A stretch of 8,803 bases of DNA from the NCBI GenBank assembly GCA_017965125.1, contig JAGCQO010000263.1, positions 1 to 8,803 of the forward strand. Direction: 5' to 3'. The notes below the pieces were generated by a model that worked only from the letters and a program-made list of their open reading frames with translations, was not told the DNA's origin and ran no database searches. The position numbers were made by a program, and so were the translations under genes. Source of the DNA: Paludibacteraceae bacterium (GTDB lineage Bacteria; Bacteroidota; Bacteroidia; Bacteroidales; Paludibacteraceae). Shown here one piece after another: positions 1-5,821 of this stretch. Each line of letters starts with the position of its first letter. Within the stretch, counting starts at the first letter, position 1.

Positions 1-105
1 ATCGAGCTGACACCAAACGGCATCATCGACAAGCGCATGGAGTACGACGAGTACATCACCCGTCCGGACATCGCTGAACTGCGTGCCAAGAAATATGGAA
101 TATAA
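1..105 (+). CDS. 3' end of an unidentified gene (C-terminal 34 residues)
   Basis: Reading frame 1 is open from the first base of the window to a TAA at 103-105. The residues visible are hydrophilic and charged, with the segments GIIDKRMEYDEYI and ITRPDIAELRAKKYGI at the end, which looks like a normal soluble protein C-terminus. I do not recognise the family from this fragment. It overlaps the start of thiD by 11 bases in a different frame, which suggests that the two genes are transcribed together and possibly translationally coupled. The reading as coding rests on the open frame, the plausible composition and the operon-like overlap. Confidence 0.6.
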   Translation: MELTPNGIIDKRMEYDEYITRPDIAELRAKKYGI

Positions 106-898
106 GAAAACTCTCACCATAGCCGGGTCCGACCCTTCTGGCGGAGCGGGCATCCAAGCCGACATCAAGACAATGTCCGCCCTCGGGTGCTACGCCGCAA
201 GCGCGATTACGGCCGTGGTTGACGAAAACACATGCGGCGTGACGGGTGTAATGCCCGTTCCGCCGGCTTTTGTTAAAGGGCAGATCAAATCCGTCATGGA
301 CGACATCGAGCCCGACGCCATCAAAATCGGCATGGTTTACTCGCAGGAGTTGGTCGAGGTCATAGCCGAGACACTCTCTGCCTACAGCGTCAGAAACATC
401 GTCGTTGACCCTGTGATGGTCGCGACATCAGGCGACGCGCTCAGCAACGGACTCATCGCCCAGGCACTGATGAACACGCTGATGCCGCTCGGCAGAATCA
501 TAACTCCGAACATCCCCGAAGCGGAGACGCTGCTCGGCGAGGCCATCGGCGCCGACGACATGGAGGACGCCGCACGCAGACTCTCCGACAAGGTCAAGAC
601 GTCGGTCCTGCTGAAGGCCGGGCACATCGAGGCCGACACACTCACCGACATACTGTACAACGCCGAAAGCGGCAAGGTCGTAAGGCTGAGCTCGCCGAAG
701 GTCGATACCGTGAACACACACGGCACGGGATGCACATTGTCATCGGCCATCGCTTCGTTTTTAGCACATGGGGAAAGCCTTGACGAGGCTGTCGGAAAGG
801 CGAAGGAGTACATCAGCTCCGCCATTCGCGAAGGTGCGAATTACAAAATCGGGCATGGACACGGACCTGTCCACCACTTCCACAATCTTTGGAAATAA
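95..898 (+). CDS. thiD: hydroxymethylpyrimidine / phosphomethylpyrimidine kinase ThiD
   Basis: This cytoplasmic kinase of the ribokinase-like fold phosphorylates 4-amino-5-hydroxymethyl-2-methylpyrimidine (HMP) and then HMP phosphate, giving the pyrimidine diphosphate used by thiamine phosphate synthase. The 267 residues match the usual length of about 266. Visible family motifs are TIAGSDPSGGAGIQADIKT (residues 8-26), DAIKIGM (74-80), VVDPVMVATSGD (103-114), ITPNIPEAETL (136-146), LLKAGHI (172-178) and the anion-hole/active-site segment NTHGTGCTLSSA (207-218) with Cys213. The C-terminus GHGHGPVHHFHNLW is typical of ThiD. I chose ATG at 95 over the in-frame GTG at 83 because the extra four residues have no family counterpart. 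The start lies inside the preceding gene with no clear Shine-Dalgarno sequence, so expression probably depends on the upstream transcript. Its stop abuts the stop of the opposing CYTH gene. Confidence 0.95.
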   Translation: MEYKKTLTIAGSDPSGGAGIQADIKTMSALGCYAASAITAVVDENTCGVTGVMPVPPAFVKGQIKSVMDDIEPDAIKIGMVYSQELVEVIAETLSAYSVRNIVVDPVMVATSGDALSNGLIAQALMNTLMPLGRIITPNIPEAETLLGEAIGADDMEDAARRLSDKVKTSVLLKAGHIEADTLTDILYNAESGKVVRLSSPKVDTVNTHGTGCTLSSAIASFLAHGESLDEAVGKAKEYISSAIREGANYKIGHGHGPVHHFHNLWK

Positions 899-1360
899 TC
901 ACCAGTCCTTGTAAGGGTGCTGGCTTAGCGACGAGTTGTAGTAGCGCGCGTCGCCGCTGACCTCATCGCCCACCCACTCCGGCTTGGCGAAAGCCTCGCC
1001 CTCGCTGCCGAGTTCTATCTCCGCCACGACAAGCCCCGCGTTGTCGCCAAGGAACTCGTCCACCTCCCAGGTTTTGCCGTCGTGCTCGCACACATAACGC
1101 CACTTCTCAATCAAGCCCGTTTTTACGAGGTTGTCGAGCATTTCGTTGGCGTCGCCGACACTTATCTCGTATTCGTACTCCGCACGCGTAACGCCGCTGT
1201 TTCGCCCCTTAATCGTGATGAAGCCTCGGTCGCCAGCCACTCTCACACGGACGGTCTTGTCCGGGTCGGTTGACAGGTAGCCCTGCTTGTAGTATTTGCG
1301 CGGGCAATTCTTGTAGGCATCGGATGTCACCAAAAATTTTCTTTCTATCTCTTTAGCCAT
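899..1360 (-). CDS. CYTH-domain triphosphate tunnel metalloenzyme
   Basis: The 153-residue protein is a single CYTH domain. This superfamily is named for class IV adenylyl cyclase CyaB and thiamine triphosphatase. Small bacterial members usually hydrolyse inorganic tripolyphosphate or other triphosphates in an eight-stranded beta tunnel using Mg or Mn. The signature ExExK is at residues 4-8 (EIERK, within EIERKFLV). Other alternating charged tunnel residues are Arg38 and Arg40, Lys51, Glu61/Glu63/Glu65, Lys86/Arg88, Asp101, Glu114/Glu116 and Arg139. Length and the short ExExK-starting N-terminus fit the bacterial tripolyphosphatase-like branch. Substrate cannot be decided by eye; thiamine triphosphate is possible, and the neighbouring thiD makes that worth testing. 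The ATG at 1358-1360 puts the ExExK motif at residue 4, as is usual. No promoter is evident in the 21 bases between the upstream terminator and the start, so it may rely on read-through from the ligase genes. Confidence 0.88.
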   Translation of the reverse strand: MAKEIERKFLVTSDAYKNCPRKYYKQGYLSTDPDKTVRVRVAGDRGFITIKGRNSGVTRAEYEYEISVGDANEMLDNLVKTGLIEKWRYVCEHDGKTWEVDEFLGDNAGLVVAEIELGSEGEAFAKPEWVGDEVSGDARYYNSSLSQHPYKDW

Positions 1361-1381
1361 GGCGTAAGTGGTTTGTCATGT

Positions 1382-1413
1382 AAAAACAAGAAGGCAGAAC
1401 TCACGGTCCTGCC
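1382..1413 (-). terminator. intrinsic terminator after the downstream acyl-CoA ligase gene
   Basis: On the - strand GGCAGGAC and GTTCTGCC form an 8-bp stem with one G-U wobble and a 5-base loop (1393-1413). It is followed by TTCTTGTTTTT (1382-1392). The wobble pairs only in the - strand transcript and the U-tract lies on that side, so the signal is directional. It sits 17 bases after the ligase stop and 21 bases before the CYTH start, so the CYTH gene would be reached only by incomplete termination or from an unseen promoter. Confidence 0.75.
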
Positions 1414-1430
1414 CTCGTCGTATTGCGGAT

Positions 1431-3110
1431 TTAAATCTCTGCGTCTGTGTATAAATATCTCTTGATGCTCTTCTTGGCGGTCTTCTCGAACTCGTCCTCC
1501 CAAATCTTGAAGCCTGCGACCTTCTCATACGCCGCCACGACTGTGTTCAGCTGCTTGATGTTGTCGCCCATCACTTCCTTTATGTCATCTTCGTTCAGTC
1601 CGAGCGCCTTCACAGCCTCGTAGTCCGGATGAATCAGGGCGTAAAGCTTGTCGCCTTTTTGTATGACAATGCTCTCGCTCACGAGGTTCATGTTGTCGAG
1701 TCGGGACTCTATCTCTTCCGGGTAGATGTTCTGGCCGTTGGAGCCGAGCAGCATGTTCTTGCATCTTCCCTTGATGAAGACATTGCCTTCAGCGTCCATT
1801 ATGCCGAGGTCGCCAGTGTGATACCATCCGTCGGCGTCAATGGTGCTTGCGGTCGCCTCCGGGTTCTTGTAGTAGCCGAGCATCACGTTTGTGCCTCTTG
1901 CCAATATCTCGCCGACCTCGTTCTGCGGGTCCTTGCTGTCTATCCTCACCTCCATTCTTGGAGCCGCCTTGCCGCACGAACCGCTCTTGAAGTTCTTCCA
2001 ATCCTCGTAGCACACGATAGGAGCGCACTCGGTAGCGCCGTAGCCCACTGTGTAGTCGAAGCCTATCTCGCTGAGGAAATTGTCAATCTCCGGGTTAAAC
2101 GCCGCACCGCCGATTATCACCTCGTAGTATGCGCCGCCGAACACTTCTCTCATCCTCTCCTTCACCATGTTGCGGATGCGCTGGCTGACGATAGGCAGGT
2201 TGAGCAATATTTTCATCGAGGCCGTCTGCAGCTTAGGCAGCACAGCCTTCTTCACGATTTTCTCTATAATCAACGGCACTGCGATGATAACGTGAGGCTT
2301 TATCTCGCTGAACGCTCCAAGCAGTATCTGAGGGCTTGGCACACGCGTCAGGAAATAGACGTGCGCTCCGGCACATATCTCAAACAGGAACTCGAACGCC
2401 ATGCCGTACATGTGCGCCATAGGCAGCATCGACACGACTGGCGAACCCTCCTTCACGGAATGACCCAAGACCTGGAACGCGAAAATCACGTTTGACCAAA
2501 GCGCTCTGTAAGGTATCATCACGCCCTTTGAGAACCCAGTTGTGCCGCTCGTGTAGTTGATTACCGCCAGCTGGTCCGGGTCGGCCTGAAGGTATGACAC
2601 GTTCTCGGAACGGAACTTCGACGGATACTTCTTGCCGAACAGTTCGTTGAGGTGCTCGCATGCGTATGTGAATGACTCGCTGCGAGAGACAAGTATCGTG
2701 TAATCCGCTATTGCTATGACGCCTTCGAGGTTTGGCATCTCCTTCTCGTCGAGGTTGGGCCAAATCCAGTCGCCAGCGAAAAGGAGTTTCGCGTCAGAAT
2801 GATTCACCGTGTTGTGTATCTGGTCCGGCTTGAACTCATGAAGAATAGGCACAGCGACCGCTCCGTAGGTGACCGTCGCAAGGAAGGCAACGCCCCAGTT
2901 TGACGAGTTTCTGCCGCATATAGCGATCTTGTCGCCTTGCTTGATTCCCGTGGTCTCAAACAGGATATGCAGTTTAGCTATCTTTCTTGCCACATCCTTG
3001 TATTGAAGAGTGGCTCCCTGATAATCGGTCAGAGCATCTCTGTCCCAATTAGTCTTAATGCTGTTCTCAAGCACAGCATTAAAAGTCTTTTCTTCTGATG
3101 GATGAATCAT
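1431..3110 (-). CDS. AMP-binding acyl-CoA ligase, downstream tandem copy
   Basis: This 559-residue cytoplasmic protein is an adenylate-forming enzyme of the long-chain acyl-CoA synthetase type. It would activate a carboxylic acid with ATP to an acyl-AMP and transfer it to CoA. Visible motifs are the P-loop YTSGTTGFSKG (about 186-196), VGYGATECAP (about 355-364), WYHTGDLG (about 429-436) and the hinge region GRCKNMLLGSNGQNIYPEE (about 448-466). The C-terminal core motif reads KTAKKSIKRYL (about 543-553), where the usual catalytic lysine position carries Ser548. I chose ATG at 3110 because it aligns with the start of the neighbouring paralogue. A longer frame begins with GTG at 3167 inside the terminator hairpin and adds 19 unrelated residues. 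There is no signal peptide or membrane segment. The gene aligns with the second copy at a constant offset of 1765 bases. The acyl substrate cannot be predicted. Confidence 0.9.
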   Translation of the reverse strand: MIHPSEEKTFNAVLENSIKTNWDRDALTDYQGATLQYKDVARKIAKLHILFETTGIKQGDKIAICGRNSSNWGVAFLATVTYGAVAVPILHEFKPDQIHNTVNHSDAKLLFAGDWIWPNLDEKEMPNLEGVIAIADYTILVSRSESFTYACEHLNELFGKKYPSKFRSENVSYLQADPDQLAVINYTSGTTGFSKGVMIPYRALWSNVIFAFQVLGHSVKEGSPVVSMLPMAHMYGMAFEFLFEICAGAHVYFLTRVPSPQILLGAFSEIKPHVIIAVPLIIEKIVKKAVLPKLQTASMKILLNLPIVSQRIRNMVKERMREVFGGAYYEVIIGGAAFNPEIDNFLSEIGFDYTVGYGATECAPIVCYEDWKNFKSGSCGKAAPRMEVRIDSKDPQNEVGEILARGTNVMLGYYKNPEATASTIDADGWYHTGDLGIMDAEGNVFIKGRCKNMLLGSNGQNIYPEEIESRLDNMNLVSESIVIQKGDKLYALIHPDYEAVKALGLNEDDIKEVMGDNIKQLNTVVAAYEKVAGFKIWEDEFEKTAKKSIKRYLYTDAEI

Positions 3111-3144
3111 TACCAAATCTTTTTTTGAACAATAACGCATACCG

Positions 3145-3181
3145 AATACAAAGAAAGCAGAACTCACAAAAGCTCCGCTTT
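3145..3181 (-). terminator. weak terminator-like hairpin between the two ligase genes
   Basis: On the - strand AAAGCGGAGC pairs with GTTCTGCTTT (3154-3181) in a 10-bp stem that includes two G-U wobbles, with an 8-base loop. The tail CTTTGTATT is only moderately U-rich, so read-through into the next ligase gene is likely. The 3' half (GTGAGTTCTGC) is identical to the terminator at 1382-1413, at an offset of 1763 bases, which shows that the hairpin was copied along with the gene. Confidence 0.55.
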
Positions 3182-3195
3182 CCTTATATCATTTT

Positions 3196-4878
3196 TTATA
3201 TTTCAGCATTCATGTAGAGGTATCTCTTGATGCTCTTCTTTGCTGTCTTCTCAAATTCCTCTTGGCAGATTTTGAAACCAGCGACCTTCTCATACGCTGC
3301 CACGACTGTGTTCAGCTGCTTGATGTTGTCGCCCATCACCTCGTTGATGTCCTCGTCGTTCAGTCCGAGCGACTTCGCAGCCTCGAAGTCTGGGTAGATG
3401 AGCGCGTAGAGTTTCTCGTTCTTTTGTATCACCACGCTCTCGTTCACGAGGTTCATGTTGTTGAGTCGCGACTCTATCTCCTCTGGGTAGATGTTCTGAC
3501 CGTTCGAGCCGAGCAGCATGTTCTTGCATCTTCCCTTGATGAAGACATTGCCCTCAGCGTCCATGATGCCGAGGTCGCCAGTGTGGTACCATCCGTCGGC
3601 GTCAAGAGCCTCGGCCGTAGCCTCAGGGTTCTTGTAGTAACCGATCATCACGTTCATACCTCTTGTCAATATCTCGCCGACAACGTTCTGTGGGTCCTTG
3701 CTGTCTATCTTTATCTCCATTCTTGGAGCCACCTTTCCGCACGAGCCTTCAGCATACTTCTTCCAGTCCTCGTAGCAGATGATCGGTGCGCACTCGGTAG
3801 CGCCGTAGCCCACAGTGTAGTCGAAGCCGATTTCCTTCAGGAAGTGGTCGATTTCTGGGTTGAACGCAGCACCGCCGATGACCACCTCGTAGTACTCGCC
3901 GCCGAACACAGCTCTCATCTTTTCCTTCACCATGTTGCGGATGCGCTGGCTGACGATAGGCAGGTTGAGCAATATTCTCATCGAAGGAGTCTGGAGCTTA
4001 GGCAGCACAGCCTTCTTCACGATCTTCTCTATAATCAATGGCACCGCGATAATCAGACGAGGCTTGATGTCGCTGAACGCGCCAAGCAGAACCTGTGGGC
4101 TTGGGACACGTGTCAGGAAGTATATGTGAGCGCCGATGCATATCTCATACAGGAACTCGAACGCGAGTCCGTACATGTGCGCCATAGGCAGCATCGACAC
4201 GATAGGAGAACCCGGCTTAACTGCGTGGCCGAACACCTCGCACGCAAACACGACGTTTGACCAAAGAGCCTTGGAAGGTATCATCACGCCCTTTGAGAAG
4301 CCCGATGTTCCGCTTGTGTAGTTGATCACAGCCAACTCGTCTGGAGCGGCCTTGTAGTAAGACACGCAGTCCTCGCGGAACTTGGTTGGGTACTTCTTGC
4401 CGAACAGCTCGTTGAGGTGCTCGCATGCGTATGTGAAGCCCTCGCTGCGTGACACAAGCATTGTGAAATCGACAATCGAAACGACGCCCTCAAGATTCGG
4501 CATCTCCTTCTCGTCGAGGTGTGGCCATATCCAGTCGCCCGCAAAGAGCAACTTAGCCTCTGAGTGGTTCACGATGTTATGTATCTGGTCTGGCTTGAAC
4601 TCGTGGAGGATAGGCACTACAACTGCGCCGTAAGTGACAACTGCGAGGAAAGAGACTCCCCAGTTGGAAGAGTTGCGGCCGCAAACGGCGATTTTGTCGC
4701 CCTTCTTGATGCCTGTGTTCTCAAATAAAATGTGAAGCTTTGCTATTCTTCTCGCCACGTCGTTGTACTGAAGTGTGGCGCTTTGGTAATCGGTCAGAGC
4801 GTCTCTGTTCCAATTCCTTTTAATACTGCTTTCTAATACTTCGTTAAATGTTTTTTCTTGAGGTATAAATTCTTCCAT
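3196..4878 (-). CDS. AMP-binding acyl-CoA ligase, upstream tandem copy
   Basis: This 560-residue paralogue of the neighbouring ligase has the same architecture: a large adenylation domain and a small C-terminal domain. Motifs are YTSGTSGFSKG (187-197), VGYGATECAP (356-365), WYHTGDLG (430-437), GRCKNMLLGSNGQNIYPEE (449-467) and KTAKKSIKRYL (544-554). In the last motif Ser549 stands where the catalytic lysine of the A10 motif is expected, flanked by Lys548 and Lys551. It should make acyl-AMP/acyl-CoA from a fatty or other carboxylic acid in the cytoplasm. Differences from the other copy include SGTSG instead of SGTTG in the P-loop, HFLKEIGFDY against NFLSEIGFDY near residue 350, and GDKLYALIHPD against NEKLYALIYPD near residue 490. 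It is first in its transcription unit, behind a candidate promoter at 4902-4933 and several TGTGCAA repeats. The start codon at 4876-4878 is the only in-frame ATG near the family start. Confidence 0.9.
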   Translation of the reverse strand: MEEFIPQEKTFNEVLESSIKRNWNRDALTDYQSATLQYNDVARRIAKLHILFENTGIKKGDKIAVCGRNSSNWGVSFLAVVTYGAVVVPILHEFKPDQIHNIVNHSEAKLLFAGDWIWPHLDEKEMPNLEGVVSIVDFTMLVSRSEGFTYACEHLNELFGKKYPTKFREDCVSYYKAAPDELAVINYTSGTSGFSKGVMIPSKALWSNVVFACEVFGHAVKPGSPIVSMLPMAHMYGLAFEFLYEICIGAHIYFLTRVPSPQVLLGAFSDIKPRLIIAVPLIIEKIVKKAVLPKLQTPSMRILLNLPIVSQRIRNMVKEKMRAVFGGEYYEVVIGGAAFNPEIDHFLKEIGFDYTVGYGATECAPIICYEDWKKYAEGSCGKVAPRMEIKIDSKDPQNVVGEILTRGMNVMIGYYKNPEATAEALDADGWYHTGDLGIMDAEGNVFIKGRCKNMLLGSNGQNIYPEEIESRLNNMNLVNESVVIQKNEKLYALIYPDFEAAKSLGLNDEDINEVMGDNIKQLNTVVAAYEKVAGFKICQEEFEKTAKKSIKRYLYMNAEI

Positions 4879-4901
4879 TGCACAATATTTATATGAGTGT
4901 G

Positions 4902-4933
4902 CAAATAAAGCGCATATAAATCAAAGAAACAAA
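4902..4933 (-). promoter_or_regulatory. candidate Bacteroidota-type promoter for the ligase genes
   Basis: On the - strand TTTG (4930-4933) is followed after 20 bases by TTTATTTG (4902-4909). This matches the Bacteroidota -33 TTTG and -7 TAnnTTTG pattern with one mismatch (TT in place of TA). Transcription would start close to 4895, leaving a short leader before the ATG at 4878. The region is very AT-rich, which supports a promoter but also raises the chance of a random match. Confidence 0.4.
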
Positions 4934-4952
4934 GAAAATCGCACTTTTTTGA

Positions 4953-4971
4953 CGAAAATGTGCAATTTTCG
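4953..4971. promoter_or_regulatory. perfect inverted repeat, possible operator
   Basis: CGAAAAT (4953-4959) and ATTTTCG (4965-4971) form perfect 7-base arms around the pentamer GTGCA. The arms have no U-tract of the kind expected for a terminator, and the site lies about 20 bases upstream of the candidate -33 element. It overlaps one TGTGCAA copy. A dimeric DNA-binding protein could use it, but this is inference. Confidence 0.4.
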
Positions 4972-5040
4972 CAAGTCTGTGCAATTTTACAAAAGTGAGT
5001 GTACGAGCGAGATTCAGTACATATCGCCAAAGTTATGTGC

Positions 5041-5073
5041 AAAAAAGGAGCGAGACCCTTTCGGACCTCGCTC
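5041..5073 (-). terminator. strong intrinsic terminator of the GyrI-like gene
   Basis: On the - strand GAGCGAGGTCC and GGGTCTCGCTC form an 11-bp stem with two G-U wobbles capped by a GAAA tetraloop (5048-5073). It is followed directly by CTTTTTTG (5041-5047). The wobbles pair only in the - strand transcript, so it works in that direction. It lies 26 bases after the stop of the 196-residue gene and insulates it from the ligase genes. Confidence 0.9.
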
Positions 5074-5099
5074 ATGTGTTTTCTTATGGCAATTAAACC

Positions 5100-5690
5100 T
5101 TAAGCCTGATGATTCTTTGGCTTAACTGCGAAATAAAGAATGATGATTCTTGTGTTCTCTGCGTCGCGCTTGTCGTGATACTCCATCTCGAAAGCATCTG
5201 TTGAGTAGTCGAGCTCGTAGTCTGATTCAGGAATCCATTTCTCTTCCATGAAACGCTCGATTTTCTCTTTTTTCTTTCTCCAAGTGGCAAGGTCATTGGC
5301 CTTGAAACGAACGTAAGCGTAGAGTCCGTTTGGCACTTCGAACTTGACAAGGTCTGCAGGCGTAACGCTGTAGTCGTTGACGATAGTTCCGATGCTGTAT
5401 CTCCACTTGTCGCCGTCGAGTTTTTTCTTTATTGACAAGCTACTGAAAGCCTCCTTGCGGTTCTCGACAGTGGCTCTTCTGTTTTTGTACTGATCCCATA
5501 ATTTCTCGTCATCTTCTTTGAAATTCCCTTCCGTAGTCTCAATTTGATAACCAACCAAAAGAATTGGATTGCCTATCTTAATAACCCTTGCTTTGATTCC
5601 CTGACGTGAACTGTAGAAGATCAGGAACGCAATCAATGCCATCGCTGGCAGTCCTATAGCGCAAATGGCTACGATGATATTAGTGTCCAT
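5100..5690 (-). CDS. membrane-anchored GyrI-like (effector-binding) domain protein
   Basis: The 196-residue protein begins with one hydrophobic helix (about residues 5-26, IIVAICAIGLPAMALIAFLI), followed by Ser-Ser-Arg. It is probably a membrane anchor with little before it. Residues 36-190 resemble the GyrI-like small-molecule-binding domain, also found as the effector domain of AraC/MerR-type activators. A repeat-like layout is visible: VGYQIETTEG, then LWDQYKNRR (64-72), YSIGTIVNDY (98-107), the FEVPNGLYAYVRFK strand (117-130), EEKWIPESDYELD (149-161) and the closing strand IIILYFAVK (182-190). No DNA-binding domain is present. The family binds small organic ligands or, in E. coli GyrI (SbmC), DNA gyrase. 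What this tethered version binds is unknown. It is a single-gene unit with its own promoter (5727-5758) and a strong terminator. I am fairly sure of the fold and unsure of the role. Confidence 0.72.
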   Translation of the reverse strand: MDTNIIVAICAIGLPAMALIAFLIFYSSRQGIKARVIKIGNPILLVGYQIETTEGNFKEDDEKLWDQYKNRRATVENRKEAFSSLSIKKKLDGDKWRYSIGTIVNDYSVTPADLVKFEVPNGLYAYVRFKANDLATWRKKKEKIERFMEEKWIPESDYELDYSTDAFEMEYHDKRDAENTRIIILYFAVKPKNHQA

Positions 5691-5726
5691 AATTTCTGGT
5701 ATTAAAGTGTTATTGAATCTTATTCA

Positions 5727-5758
5727 CAAATTTAAATTATTTTTTCCGTTATAGCAAT
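5727..5758 (-). promoter_or_regulatory. promoter of the GyrI-like gene
   Basis: On the - strand TAAATTTG (5727-5734) is an exact match to the Bacteroidota -7 element TAnnTTTG. ATTG (5755-5758), one mismatch from the -33 element TTTG, lies 20 bases upstream. Transcription would start near 5720, giving a leader of about 30 bases before the ATG at 5690. Confidence 0.55.
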
Positions 5759-5770
5759 AGCCCACCCCAT

Positions 5771-5797
5771 TTTATCTTTAAATATTTTATACCTTTG
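5771..5797 (+). promoter_or_regulatory. promoter of the M16 peptidase gene
   Basis: TACCTTTG (5790-5797) is an exact match to the Bacteroidota -7 element. The -33 element is poor: the best candidate is TTTA at 5771-5774 at a short spacing of 15 bases. The start of transcription would be near 5804, giving a leader of about 47 bases. This promoter and the one at 5727-5758 share a 160-bp AT-rich divergent region. Confidence 0.5.
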
Positions 5798-5806
5798 TTA
5801 TATAGC

Positions 5807-5821
5807 CTGCGCTTTTCGCAG
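5807..5821 (+). other. small stem-loop at the predicted 5' end of the peptidase mRNA
   Basis: CTGCG (5807-5811) and CGCAG (5817-5821) form a 5-bp stem around the loop CTTTT, within a few bases of the predicted start of transcription. A hairpin here could protect the 5' end of the message. It is short and could be chance. Confidence 0.3.

Larger units (their letters stand above)
1382..4878 (-). repeat. tandem duplication: two ligase gene-plus-terminator units of about 1.76 kb
   Basis: The two ligase genes align without net length change from their stops (1431 against 3196) nearly to their starts (3110 against 4878), at a constant offset of 1765 bases. The similarity continues past the stops into the two hairpins (gcagaactcac at 1394-1404 and 3157-3167). 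The unit that duplicated was therefore a gene together with its terminator. The leaders upstream of the two start codons do not look alike, so the copies may differ in expression. Confidence 0.8.
4878..5042. repeat. cluster of five TGTGCAA heptamers upstream of the ligase genes
   Basis: TGTGCAA occurs on the + strand at 4898-4904, 4959-4965, 4978-4984 and 5036-5042. On the - strand it occurs at 4878-4884, running into the ligase start codon. The middle two share the longer form TGTGCAATTTT and start 19 bases apart, close to two helical turns. The copy at 4898 overlaps the candidate -7 element. Such a cluster is consistent with an operator for a regulator of the ligase genes, but no regulator gene is recognised nearby. 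Confidence 0.6.

Noticed and set aside
83..94. Upstream GTG start for thiD adding four residues
   Set aside because: The ATG at 95 gives a normal ThiD N-terminus, and the added residues have no family match.
899..1360. CYTH protein as a class IV adenylyl cyclase
   Set aside because: The short length and ExExK-starting form fit bacterial triphosphatases better, and nothing in the sequence specifically supports cyclase activity.
3111..3167. 19-residue N-terminal extension of the downstream ligase from GTG at 3167
   Set aside because: The extension starts inside the terminator hairpin and has no counterpart in the paralogue, whose start aligns with ATG at 3110.
3262..4260. 332-codon + strand open frame opposite the upstream ligase gene (and a similar one at 1629-2495)
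   Set aside because: Both are antisense to well-supported ligase genes. Their translations are rich in His, Val, Leu and Arg with no recognisable domain, and they are similar to each other only because the genes beneath are paralogues.
4833..5075. 80-codon - strand frame across the region upstream of the ligases
   Set aside because: It begins inside the strong terminator stem, crosses the AT-rich promoter region and overlaps the ligase start. The composition is not protein-like.
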